Source: Cricetomys ansorgei
Lineage: Eukaryota > Chordata > Mammalia > Rodentia > Nesomyidae
Assembly (NCBI GenBank): GCA_026225945.1
Contig: JAMJFZ010000694.1
Location: 186,001 to 250,000 of the forward strand
DNA length: 64,000 nt
Direction of reading: 5' to 3'
Of this stretch, positions 24,956 to 36,574 are shown one piece after another. A program made the translations under genes and the position numbers. The notes beneath the pieces were generated by a model. That model worked only from the letters and a program-made list of their open reading frames with translations, did no database searches and was not told the origin of the DNA. The first letter of the stretch is position 1; the number at the start of each line of letters is the position of its first letter.

Positions 24956-26475
24956 GATAGTTCACTAGGGGCAATCAGCTACTGGGGACACCAGAAAGTT
25001 TGTGTTGGTGTGGTTTGCAGATGGTTGAGGGGGTTCAAGGTGGAGGTTAAGTCAGGAACGGTTTAGGGATGCTTGGTAGGCTCAGGCCTTGTGGAGCACA
25101 GATGATAGGGTCCTCAATGACACTGAAATGAGACATTTTCCTCCATTCTGGGTGCTAGGAGGCTTAGAAAATGCTTCCTCCTTCTAAGGGAATCCTACAA
25201 AAAACTCATGACAATCAGTAGCACAGCAGACAGGACTAAGAAACAAAAAATAGACCTTTGAGCCAGGGTCTGGAATCTGTCCTTTTGTGGCCAACTAGGA
25301 CATTCAGACTTGGACCTGCCCAGAAATCCTATGGAAATCTACTGCAGTCTAAACACCAAGATGATCACTAAAGACTTGGGTGTGATGACACTGGGTGATC
25401 ATGGCCACAAACAAGCATCTAGGTAAAGGATTCCTGTCAAGAAGGCTCTCCTATGCTAACATTTGACACATACAGCATCAAAAGAGTGTTATTTCATAGC
25501 TGCATATATAATGGAATGTAGGTAAAATCCTCAGGAAAAGGCTCACACCTTGGGGTTCTAGGTACAGACTGGCCTTCCACTATCCCAAAAGAAGACTCCC
25601 TTGGTGAAAATATGGCAAAGCAAAATGGCATCTGTGTGTACCTGTTATGATCTAGTTGTTCAGGTCTGACCCCTGAATCAGATGCTTGATAAGAAAGGTC
25701 ATCCCAAAACTTTCAACTTCTTGCCCATGGATCAAGGCTGGTGCCATCAGGAAACCTGCCATGTGAATTCATGTCGATGCTGCCTAACTTTATCCACAGC
25801 AGGAGTCAACAGAAGGAAGAAGAATCCACCTACAACTTCACCTGAAAAGGCAGGCAGCGCACAACCCTGTTGTCAGGAAAGGATACGACTGAAGAAGAGA
25901 CATTCCATCCCACTTACTCCCTAGCCTATCAGGAGGTGGGCTTGCACCCAATAATAACTATCTCCTGGGCATTGCCAAGCAACTATTGTGAACTATGTGC
26001 AGGTGTGACATAATCTATCTTGGCTCCCCAGCCCAAAACGCACCCCCACCACACCTAACCAGAGGGCATGACTCAGGATACTTGGCTCTCTTTCCTTTCT
26101 GTAAAGTCTCCCAGGTGCTTTCAAATGTGGATCACTGTGTGTCCTCATGTGGCCAAGGCTAGGCACCTAGGTAACTCAGAGCTCTCTGAAGTGATTCTAG
26201 TTGATCTACTGGCATCTAGACACAAAACAAAATAAACATGCCTAACTGACATCACCAGGATGCCTACGGCACAACCACACCCCCGCCGTAAACAGTAACT
26301 TCATACCAAAGTAAGGCATCCTCACTGAAACTGTCATGGTTCCTTTACCTTGTTCATTGGCGTAGAACCAAGGAACAGGAGTGAGAGGCCATTGAGCTTT
26401 CATGTGAGAGAATGGATTTGATCACCAAGCTGCAGTCAAATATACCAACAATTTCTCAAGAAATTTCCTCTTATT

Positions 26476-26540
26476 CTCTGTCTCTGTATCTTTATCTATA
26501 TCTATATATATATATCTATATATATCTATATATATCTATA

Positions 26541-26581
<41 letters not shown>

Positions 26582-26610
26582 TTCTATCTATCTATCTTTT
26601 TCTGTCTCAG
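26476..26610 (+). repeat. TC/TATC/TA microsatellite in R1
   Basis: A run of TCTATA, then about 20 TA units, then TCTA tetranucleotides. The 84-codon ORF across it (26,412-26,666) encodes a Tyr/Ile/Ser alternation and is an artefact. R2 has a TC-rich tract at the same relative position. Confidence 0.95.
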
Positions 26611-27220
26611 CTCTTTCTTTCTTTGGCTTTTCTATCTCCTTCTCTCATGTATACATTCATAGATAGAGCATCCAGGGCAGATATGACTGTCTGGATACCA
26701 GATGATATACTATGTTCACTAGGGAAATGCTTTACACTATCCCACAGGAACCATTTCTTCCATGAGCTCAGAGTCTACAGAGGCCCAGCTCCATGGGGAT
26801 GATAGCCCCTAAAAAGACCACTTTTCCTAACTAAAAGCGATATTCCAACATTGATTTCTATCTCTCTTTCTCTGTCTCACATCCTTGAGGCAGCCTCTCT
26901 GATGCAGAAAGGGCGGTCCCTCAGGCTGAACCTGAAATGAGTTCTCAGTTGTGCCAGAACAGTCACTCCCAGGAAGTGGTCCTGTCACCTTACAATGCTG
27001 TTTTCATGTCCTGGGTCTAATTGATTGAGCCACAAGAACTCACATGAATACAAGGATGAACCCAGACATTATGCCTACATGATCTTGTGCTTAGGGTTGG
27101 GTCCCCAGAGGGTATCCACTAAAAGCAAACAAAAAAACTTGTCCTTCCCAGACCACTTTGAATTGACCACTGATAGGTCTGGGTCCATGAACTATACCTG
27201 CAGACAAGTTCAAAGGAGAA

Positions 27221-27300
27221 TACAAAAGAAAGAAAAGAAAAAAAGAGAGAAGAGGTGGCAGAAAGAGAGGAGAGAGGAGAGAATGAGGATGGTAGGGAGT
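27221..27300 (+). repeat. GA-rich simple sequence in R1
   Basis: Purine-only stretch of AAAGAAAAGAAAAAAAGAGA type running into GAGAGGAGAGAGGAGAGAAT. The equivalent parts of R2 (30,720-30,800) and R3 (33,130-33,220) are also purine-rich but less regular. Confidence 0.9.
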
Positions 27301-27950
27301 GAGTGAAATGGATAAAACTCAAAAGGCCACATTCTGATCACAGTTTACAAGAGATGCTGGCAGTGTGTGGGGGTCCAAGAAGTGAGGTCTGGGTGCTACT
27401 ATTGATGCTTACCTGAAATTTAGGATCCAGTGGGTGATATTATGAACACTCCCTGGCATGTGGAATAAGTTTCCCTGCCTAAACCCAGATGACGCCTCAG
27501 TTGCAGAGTCCCTTGCAAAGAGATCCTCAGAATCCCTACAGACATATCTACCTAAGGCCTTGGAGGCTGTGCTTCCTGCTTGCTGCATGAGAAACCCTAT
27601 GTCACCTGGCCTCCAGTGGAGCAGGACTCAGCCTCAAGAGTCAAGGATCACCTGGACCCTGCTTCCTTACATAATTCATTTGGGCGAACAAGGCTGCAGG
27701 AGACCCAAGCCATTCCTATCCAGTAAAGACCAGAGGTTCTGCTTAGGGTGCTTATAATGTACAGAGATAGACAGGTACCTGCTGGCAGGATTACCAAAAC
27801 CATTCCACTTAACAACAGTTGTGGAGCAAAATGCCAAATAATTCATGTCATGGGACCACTCCCTTTATCCTTTTCTGTGCAAAAATACAACACAAATCAG
27901 CTACCTCCAGACTCCATGAGGCAGCTAAGCTCATACACAAGCATTGGCCC

Positions 27951-30900
27951 AGAGATGGCTCTCTAAATGCAGTATACCAAAGGGGATGCAACCAGGTTCT
28001 ATGGGCATGCAGGTAGGTGAGGTGGTTTCAGACAGGGGTGGGTGGGGATGAGGATGGATGGTAGATTCAGAACCTATGAGTCACAGAACCCAGAACACTG
28101 GAGCTCCATACCTGCAGTACCGAGTTACTCCACTCAATTCTGGGGGCTGGGGAGGTCCAGAAGGTGCAGCATAGACCCCCAAGGGAATGTTCCAGAATAT
28201 CCTTGACAATCTGCAACACAGGAGAGTAGCCTCAGACATAAAAACATGGACATAGTAAACAAGAGCTGGACACTGCCCTCTTGTATCCTAACCAGGATAT
28301 CTCAAGTTGAGTGTGCCCAGAGATCCTACTGAATTCTCCCTGACTCCACCTAACTGACTGATCAATAAAGCTGCCACTCCAGATTTGGGTGTATTGACAC
28401 TTTATGATCCTGGCCATTGCCAAGCTTCCAGGTCAAGGCAGGCTGCCAAGGAGGCCTTCCCGAGAAGGCCATGTGGAGGTAAGTCATTAAGGTGGTAGTG
28501 TCACAAAACTCCACACACAGGGGAAGATAGGCAGAAGTCTCAGAAAAGAAAACTACTTGCTTCAATCAGGACTTAGGCTCAGAATTGCCTTTTCACCTAG
28601 CAGTAGTCCCACTCAGAAATGCCTTTTCACCTAGCAGAAGTAGTCCCAGTAATGGACAAAGGAAAAAAACATGGGCATTTGTGTGTACCTGCGAAAATCC
28701 AGTTGCTCATGCCTAAGCACTGAGGCTGATGGGTGATGAGAAAGGCTACAAAAAACCTCCAATCTTCTTAACAATGAATCCAGGCTAGTACCTACCCTGC
28801 CATATGGAATCAGGTGGATGTAGCCATACTTTGCCTGTAGACACAGGTTGTCCAGGTCCCTGTTATGGAGACAAGGATGTATCAAAAAGAGAAATATTAC
28901 ATCTCAAGCCATATCAAGCCATAGGCTTGGTTCCACAACCAAGGCATTGGCAGGCAATCATTATGAGCAATCTCCAGGTCATGTCCCAACCTATCTCCTC
29001 TCCCCAGCAACAACCCCCACAACAGGATCCAATCAGGATTACTGGTTATCTTTTCTTTCTCTAAACCCCCAATTCACTCTCAGATTTGTATTATTCTGTG
29101 CCTTCTGTGGACACCCATCTCCCTATGCCCAAGGCAAAGAACATATCAAACTCAGAGCTCTCTGATAAGATTCAAGTGGAACCAACTGGCCAATAGATAC
29201 AAGCGAAAACATACATTCTGGACTGGTCCCCTCAGAAAGCATGAAGCTATCTACAGCAATACATGCTCATAGGAAACTCTCAAGTCCCCTTCTTCCTTTC
29301 TCTCCTGTGGCCTACAACCAAGGAACAGAAATAACTGGCCATAGGGTTGTCATGTGAGAATGGTTTTGACCACCAGCATACAGGCAAAAATAGCAACAAT
29401 CTAAAAATCACAAACAAGCACCATAGAGATTTTCTTTCTCTCTCTCTCTCTCTCTGTTTCTGTCTCTCCATTTCTCTCTCTCTGTATCCTCTCTCTTTTT
29501 CCTTGCTTTCTCCATCTATTTTCCTCTCTCATATGTACAGTCATACTCAGTTCATCCTGAGAAGGTAGGCCTGTCTGGAAATTACATGATATACCAGGTT
29601 CACATGGGAAATTATTTACACTACCATAGAAATATGTGTCCTTCCAAGAGCTGAGAGTCTATTGAGACCCAATTCCATGGGGTGAGACTCTCCAAGTTGG
29701 CCCCTAGAAAAATACCATTTTTCTTCCCTCATAGAGACATTCGCAACATTGCTTTCCATTTTCCTCTTCTCTGTGAAGCCTCCTGGAGTCAGCTTCTCTG
29801 ATGCTGCAAAGGGTGCTCCCTCAGGCTGTGATTGCTCTGAGTTCTCTGAAGTGCCATGACAGCCACTCTTCAGGACTGTTCTTGCCACATTTCATACTGT
29901 TGCCATGTAACTGGTCTCATTATCTGAGCCATAACTTGTCACAGCAGTACAGGGACACATCCAGATCTTATGACTACTTGAGCTTGTACTGATGGGTGGT
30001 GCACTAAAGGTCCTCTCCTACAAAAAACAACCTGACATTACCAGACAACTCTGACATGACCACTATGATTGATATACACATCATCATTTCTAGCACTATC
30101 AGAGATTTCTGGGGCATAGATTTTGCAACAGTGAACTCAAGAAGAATGAAAATACCACACATGCACACACACACACACTGTTTACCTTGGACCCAGAATC
30201 TGCCATTTGGTAAATTTTGATCCTCTTCTAATTAATTACTCTTCCACAAGATATAAATGGACAGAGAAGAGAAGGAGAAAATTGCTGTTTTAGCCTTCAA
30301 CTTGGGTGTTCTCCCTTGGTAAGAGGTAAGGTGATCAAATCAGGAGAATCCACAAGTATGCTTCCTGAATGGGTTTTGGGAATCACAGCAGGAGGCATGT
30401 TAAGGGAGGCATTTAGAGTCTTACTCTGCCTCTATGGTACAGTGCCTGCCCTGCCACTTTTGGGCACTGCACCATACACACTATATGACTGCTTATAAGT
30501 AGAAGTAGCATTCATATATGGTATACTAAGCCAAAAGAATGTCTTGGGCTACTTCTCCTCTGTGTACACAAAAAAATGCATATGTTCATGGTGGTGCAAC
30601 TCAGACAACTTTTAGGGTTTTAGCAGTGTGACTCTGGAGCAGACATTCTTTCTCTCAGGTCAGGGATCCTGATCTCCACAAGTAGCCAAATGCAAAGAGA
30701 ACCCAATTTTCTGATGAAAAAATTTAAAGAACATAAGAAAAAGAAAGTCAGAGAGAATAGGAGGTAGACAAAGATGAACAAGGAGGGAATGAGGACTGTA
30801 GAGAGGGAATAAAATGGATAAAACTCATATGACAATCATTGCTGTTTTGCCCTAAAAATTTAGGCACGGGTCTTTGTACTATGTGTGGTTCCTGGAAGTC

Positions 30901-31390
30901 AGCTGTGTGAGCTACTGGAGAGCATCATCCAAAAAATGGAGAGATTGTGGGTAGCGTTGTGCACACTGGCATGGGGGAAAAAGATTACCTTCCTCAATAC
31001 TGATTCAACCACAGATAAACAGTCATTTGAAAGGTGATCCTCGGGATCCTGACAGACATAGCAGCCTCAAGACATGGAATGCTTTGTTTCCAGCTTAAAG
31101 CAAACTAAATTCTGTGGTGCTGCACCTGCACTGTGGCAGGACTTAGCCTTGTGGGACAAGGATCATCTGAAGACTGTTGTTTATTCCTCACCCCACACCA
31201 GGGAAAATAGAATTGCAGTACACCTCAGTCAGCCCTGTCTTGCAAGATACAGCCCTGAAAGACAGGGATGTGCTGGCAGAATCTCCAAAGTAATTCTACT
31301 TGATGACACTAGTGCACCAACAATGTAAAGTACCCTGAGCCCTGGGACAACTCTTTATGACATTTACTGAGTAAAAAACAATACAGACTC
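27951..31390 (+). repeat. R tandem array, unit R2
   Basis: Longest R unit (~3.4 kb). Head at 27,951-28,230, motif A at 28,315-28,465, motif B at 28,683-28,830, D motif near 29,320, TC tract 29,431-29,515, GAGGACTGTAGAGAGGGA near 30,790. It includes a segment at 30,300-30,500 (ATCCACAAGTATGCTTCCTG) also present in R3 in both orientations. ORFs of 60-105 codons occur in all frames, without cross-unit conservation. Confidence 0.75.
29431..29515 (+). repeat. TC-rich microsatellite in R2
   Basis: (TC)n interrupted by TT and GTTT, positioned like the TC/TA tract of R1, so an ancestral pyrimidine tract was part of the unit. Confidence 0.9.
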
Positions 31391-33865
31391 CAAGTTGGCA
31401 GCATTACTTACAGGCTAGAAACGTGGACATACAAGCAGGTAAGGAGATTCTTGGCAGCAATGAAGGTGTGGGTGGGAATGGGTGGTAGATCCAGGACCAG
31501 TGGGTCATAGAACAAGGTGGTACCTCATTTGCTTTTCCTTGAGAAATTTCATTCAATTCAGAGCACCTCAGAGGCTGAGAAGTTCATGAGTAGGTCCTAA
31601 GGAAATGTTCCAGAAAACCCAAGCCAAAAGTTTCCACAGAAAAAAAACTAAAAACAGACTTGGGGATTGGGGATTGGACACTGCCCTTCTGTGGGTCAGC
31701 TAGGACATTTTGACTTGGTACTCCCCAGAGATCCTGCTGAATTCTTCTTGACTCTGCCCATCTGGGAGACCACTTTTCACTATCAGGCAAGAATTGGGTG
31801 TGCTGCTACTTGGGAAACCAGCTCACATCCAAACTTCCAGATCAAGGAGGCCTGTAAAAATGCCTCAGGTGAAACCTTGGCTGAATGGTGTGTGTGGTGG
31901 TGTCATAGAACTATGTCACATGGGGAATTGTGCAAATACATCACCAAATATCATTTCAATGGGGCTCTAGACACTGAACTGCTACCCTCTTGGCAGAAGA
32001 AGCCTTACAATGGAAAAAGGGCAAAGCACCAGGCTTCTTTGAGTACCTGTGAGGGCTCTAGTTTTTCAGGTCTTAACTCTGAGGCTGATGGAAGTTGAGA
32101 AATTCAGCAAAATCCTCAAATTTGCTCATTTATCCAGGCTGATTCCATCAGATACCATTCCATCTTGGTTCAGATGAATTCTGCCACACTTCTTATACAA
32201 CATGGGGGAGGGGGTTCTACGTGGAGGTTGGGGAAGGGCAGGGGCAGAGGCAGAGGTATGGATGGTAGATGAACTCAGTCAAGTAGAATTCAATACGATC
32301 TCCGTGGAGGTCCACGTCAAAATGTGCTGATGTGCCACAAAAAGGGCAATGTCCAGTCCTTCATCCCCAAATCTTTTTTCTTTATTTCTAATGATGCTAC
32401 TTTGTGGTATAGATTGTCATGGGTTTTCTAGAGCATTCCTTAGGACATGTCCAACAACTTCTGGGCCTCCCAGCTGCCCTGAAATGAATGTACTCTCAGG
32501 TCTTTGCAATTGAGGAGACCCCTTGTTCAGTGAACCATAGGAACTTGTAGGCTCCCTAGCTCTCCCTTAATAATGCCCCCTGTTGTGATTCCCAACACCT
32601 ATGCAGGAAGCATACTTGTGGATTCACCTGCTTCTACCAACTGTTAATTTTAGAGCCACATCTAACTAATTATTATTCCAGAAGTTATCACTGCATGGGG
32701 TTTTGAACAGGAGAAGGATGATTTTTAACACTTAACCCTGGATGTTTTCACTTGGAAAGAGACAAGGTGACCAAATGAGGAAAATTCACAAATATGCTTC
32801 CTTCATGGGTGTTGGCAATAACCACAGGAGGCATTTTAAAGGGAGGAACAGGGAGAATAACCTGCCTCCAGTTCACTTCCTGCCTGGACACTTTTGGGCA
32901 CTCTTCAGTATACTCTATATGACGTCTTCTACTAAGATTCATCCTGAGACACAAGAATAACATGGGCTACTTTCCCTCTGTGCATCCAAAATGAGGATGA
33001 ATATCTCCATGGCAGTACAATCCTTTGATGGGTGACAGGAATATAGCTCTGAAGCAGAAATGTTTTCTCTCAAGTCAGGGACCCTGAACTCCACCTGCAG
33101 CCCAGCTCAAAGAAGTCTTAATTCTGACAAAAAATTAATGAAATGAAGATAAGGAAGAAAAAGTCAGAGAGATCAGGAGACAGTAAATCATGAGCAAGAA
33201 GGGAATGAGGATGGTAGAGAGGGAGGAAAACAGATAAAACACATATGACCATAAAGGCTGTATTGCCCAGGCAAACTGGGCATAGACGTGAAGTGATGAT
33301 ATTCAGCTTGTGTGGTTCCTGAATGTGAGGATTGTTGGCTACTGGTAGCATCCTTGAAAAGCTAGTGAGATTGTGGGTAGCCTAGTGAACACTGGTATGT
33401 GTGATAAGTTCCCCTTTTTCAACCCAGATTCCACCTCAGATTCAGCATCCCTTGCAAAGAAATACTCACAATCCTGACGTGGCACACTCAAGACATGGGA
33501 GGCTATGCTTTCTGCTTGTATCAAGCCAAACCATGCTGTGCTCGGCCTGCTGGGTATCATGCCCACCTGGAGCCTGCTTTTCCCTACAGCTCTCCTGGAC
33601 CAACAGGTTTGCAGGAGATCTGAGATAGTCCTGTCTAGGAAGGATCCTGCTGGCCATGTCCACTGAAACACAGGGACCACCTGGCGGACTGGCAAAACAA
33701 TTTCACTTGATGACCCTAGTGCACCAAGAATGTCAAGTACCTTGGGCCCTGGGACCACTCTGTATGGCATTTCCTGAACAAAACAAAACAACAAAAACAA
33801 AAACAGAAAACTTAAAAATGACTACAGAATCCAAGTTGGCAGCTTATCTTACAGGCCAGGCATGG
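31391..33865 (+). repeat. R tandem array, unit R3, rearranged
   Basis: Head at 31,395-31,620, motif A at 31,720-31,870, motif B at 32,040-32,190. It then departs from R1 and R2: the D-motif and microsatellite segment is missing, replaced by an inverted R-derived piece (32,276-32,640). Forward order resumes near 32,650 with the segment matching R2 30,220-30,500, then the GAATGAGGATGGTAGAGAGG motif (33,207) and the CCCTTGCAAAGA motif (33,450). A 143-codon plus ORF (31,667-32,098) and a 153-codon minus ORF (33,339-33,800) are not preserved in other units. Confidence 0.75.
32276..32640 (-). repeat. Inverted R-derived segment within R3
   Basis: Read on the minus strand, 32,276-32,575 follows the R head to motif A region (equivalent to about 33,960-34,235 of R4). 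Next, 32,584-32,629 matches the R2 segment at 30,345-30,395. A forward copy of this last segment lies at 32,783-32,826, so the two form a local inverted repeat. Confidence 0.75.
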
Positions 33866-35218
33866 AGAAAGATGACTCTCTAATTGCAGTGCACTACAGG
33901 GGATTCCAGAAGGGTCATAATGTCATGTCAGTAGGTAAGAGGATTAGGGCAGGAGTGCAGTTAAAGGTGATAATGGGTGATAAGCTCAGGACCTGTGGGT
34001 CACAGAACAAGGAGGCTTCTCAATTTTTCTACCCTGAGATAGTCCATTCAATTCAAGGAATCTGAGGACACAGAAGTTGTTGTATAGGTCTTAAGGAATG
34101 CTGCAGAAAACCCATGACAATCTGTACCACAGAGTAGCATTCTAAAAAAAAAAAAAAAAAAGATCCAGGGATCAAGGACCTGAACATTTCCCTTTTGTGG
34201 TACAACAGCACATTTTGACTTGGAACTCCCTAAAAATCCTGGTGAACACTAATTGACTCTGCCCACCTGGAAAACCACTAAGGCTGTCAGGCAAGAATCA
34301 GGTGTGCCAACACTCAGTGAACCTGCTGTTATCCAAGCTTTAAGATCTAAGAGGCCTGCCAAGACAGCCTCATGCTAAAGCTGGTCTGAAGGGAAGCTAG
34401 GTGGTGATGTCACCGAAATCTGTTCACATGGGAAGATGAGCAGATACCACACCAAAGACAACCTCCCATCTCAATGGGGCTCTAGACCCAGAACTGCTTT
34501 CCCACCTGGCAAAAACCTTGCAATGGAGAAAGGGCAAAGTTCAAGGGTACTGGGGTGTACCGGTGAGGTCTCCAATTTCTTACAAACCCTAAGTCTGACG
34601 GAAGCCCTAAGTCTGAGAAAGAGTCAAACCCTCAAATCTACTTGCCCATGGATCCAGACTGGTTCCTTTATGTACCATTCTGTCTGGATTCAGGTGAATT
34701 CTGCCAAGCTTCATTCACAACAGGGGCTATAAGGGACTAAGGACCCAATTTCAACATAAGAGACAGCCTGCCTAGGATCCTGTTGTTGGGAGGACAGGTC
34801 TAAAGGAGAAACATTACATGTCTCCCGGCATTTTGCCTACCATGCAGTGGGCTAGCATTCCCACCCTATCAGTCTCCTAGGCATTGCTAGGCAACCATTA
34901 TGAGCATTCACCATGTCTGTCACAACTTCTTTTTTCTCTCCAGGTAATTACCCAGATCCAACAAAACCAAGAAGCACCCTTCATCCTTCCTAATGAACAG
35001 AGGCCAAAACTCAAAGCAGCTGTTTGTACCTGTGAGGGCTCCAGGTTCCCAGGTCTAAGCCCTGAGTTTAATGGGAATTAAGAAAGGCTTCCTAAACCTC
35101 AAATCTCCTTGCCAATGGATTTAGTCCCAAGCTGGATCTTATTGTTAACATCATTGGATGAATTCATAAAGACTATCTCTGTTTCCCACCTCAAGAAGTA
35201 CCTCGAGTAATTCTTCCT
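33866..35218 (+). repeat. R tandem array, unit R4, truncated
   Basis: Head at 33,866-34,130, A-run 34,144-34,161, motif A at 34,225-34,375, motif B at 34,555-34,710. A second, better preserved motif B follows at 35,027-35,150, preceded by a TCTCCAGGTAATTACCCAGATCCAA segment that R2 has after motif B. The unit ends at a long A-run, about 1.2-2 kb short of a full R. Confidence 0.7.
34144..34161 (+). repeat. Poly(A) run, A18, in R4
   Basis: Eighteen A inside the R head. At the same place R3 has a shorter A8 run within an A-rich stretch, so this is a local expansion. Confidence 0.95.
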
Positions 35219-35239
35219 AAAAAAAAAAAAAAAAAAAAA
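35219..35239 (+). repeat. Poly(A) run, A21, at the right end of the R array
   Basis: Twenty-one A exactly where similarity to R stops. It could be a retroposition tail or simple expansion at the junction. Confidence 0.9.
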
Positions 35240-36099
35240 GAAAGCCCACACAAAGCAGGAATCAATGATCCAAGATGCAATTAGTAAATACCATTTGTTT
35301 ATACCACACTAGTATTAAAAAATATATGGTCTGTAACAAGCAATAAATTTGTTAAAATGGTTCACTGAGTTTACATTTTATAGCCTTTTTTAAAGAAGGC
35401 TATACCTTCTATACCCTTGTTAAACTGAGAGAACACACCAAAAGTGTTCTCTCATAAATTAGCTTTAGCGTCACTTTTAATTTTAAGAATCTTTTTTTTA
35501 TATCTTCAAATTGGTAATTTCTCTAAAAAAACTAACAAGAAGTGAAATCTGCTAGGAATCCAGAGAAGCCATCCTAACTGGTGAAAGTAAGACATTCTTG
35601 CACCAGGAGTCAAGAATTACTTGACAAAATCTATTTTACTCAACAGAAGTATTTTTTGCAATCATTTTTTTGCCTCTACTTAAAAAAAAACCCAGTGGTA
35701 ATAAAATCCACAACATTTACGACATAGATGAGAAAACACTATTCACACTGACAGAAAACCACATGGATTTTGTGCAACCGATCCTCACATTTTAAATTAG
35801 TCTTGAACTGACAAACTAGCCGACAACTGAGCTACATATGTATTTTCCGGGCTGTGAAAACTGGCATGGATTTCATCAGCACTCCACTAGACTACATTTT
35901 TTCCCTCAACACCTTCATCCAATCCTTTATTCAAGGAAGCCATTCACTAAATGCTCCTTGTGTGTGGCTTTGCTAGAAAGAAAGAAGGCAGGGGCGAGAT
36001 AAACAACTGGAATAATCCAGGAGTTTCCACACAGAGGAAACAACAGACATTTGAAGGTGTGCTCAAAGGAACTGGGAATTTTCTCTCCCAGGCTTGCCC
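35240..36099. other. AT-rich spacer with two strong hairpins
   Basis: No ORF or repeat class is recognised in this ~860 bp between the R array and the CpG-rich region, apart from the inverted repeats annotated separately at 35,379-35,453. Confidence 0.6.
35379..35453. other. Pair of perfect hairpins
   Basis: Hairpin 1 has arms TATAGCCTT (35,379-35,387) and AAGGCTATA (35,396-35,404) with an 8-base loop. Hairpin 2 has arms GAGAGAACAC (35,427-35,436) and GTGTTCTCTC (35,444-35,453) with a 7-base loop. Both stems are perfect and lie 22 bases apart. Function unknown. Confidence 0.7.
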
Positions 36100-36574
36100 C
36101 CACCGACGCAGCACAGTCAGGACACACCCTCCCAACCATTGCTCCCTTGGCCTGTGAGTGCCCATGTGTTCACTCAAGCGCCCCCGCGGCTGACCCGGCC
36201 AGGAGAGGGCGGATCGCTCACCGCTCCGCAGCTCCTGCCTGACAGGGAGGACCTACTCGCTGACCTCGCTGCCATCGCTATGGCTGCCATCGTCTCCCTA
36301 TTTCTGATGGGGGGGTCCCTCTGAGGGGAACCTGAGGGGACAGCAAAGCCCAGTCTCTTCAATGGCGACACAATGCTGAGGCGGGTTACTTTCCCGCTCT
36401 GGCTGAACAGCTCCTGGATCTCCGCCCCTCTGCTGGCACATCTAGTGTGACCTAAGCCCGCGACCTGTGCCTCCACCTCCTCAGTCAGGACTCCCCGCCC
36501 TCAGTCTGCGGCGCCTTCCATAGCTTGACTCCCCGCCCTCAACCCTGAGCAGTCCTCATCCCTTCGCCCCACCC

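Larger units (their letters stand above)
14735..25250 (+). repeat. Segmental duplication, block B
   Basis: Paralogue of block A with the same order of elements and orientation. It has a longer L1 (21.1-24.95 kb), lacks the 614-bp LTR-like insertion, and runs straight into the R tandem array at 24,955. Confidence 0.85.
24955..27950 (+). repeat. R tandem array, unit R1
   Basis: First of four diverged head-to-tail R units. Landmarks shared with R2-R4 include the head at 24,960-25,230, motif A near 25,310-25,450 (CCCAGAAATCCT...TTGGGTGT...AAGAAGGC), motif B near 25,640-25,790 (TGTACCTG...TGCCCATGGATC), a D motif near 26,360 (AACCAAGGAACAG), a TC/TA microsatellite, a GAGAATGAGGATGGTAG motif near 27,280 and a CCCTTGCAAAGA motif near 27,508. 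Motif A recurs after about 3.0, 3.4 and 2.5 kb. I see no conserved ORF between units. Confidence 0.75.

Noticed and set aside
26412..26666. 84-codon ORF rich in Tyr, Ile and Ser
   Set aside because: Direct read-through of the TA/TC microsatellite.
31667..32098. 143-codon plus-strand ORF in R3
   Set aside because: Not conserved in R1, R2 or R4; spans motif A and B, which are interrupted in every frame elsewhere.
33339..33800. 153-codon minus-strand ORF in R3
   Set aside because: The aligned parts of R1 and R2 are not open in this frame and no domain is recognisable.
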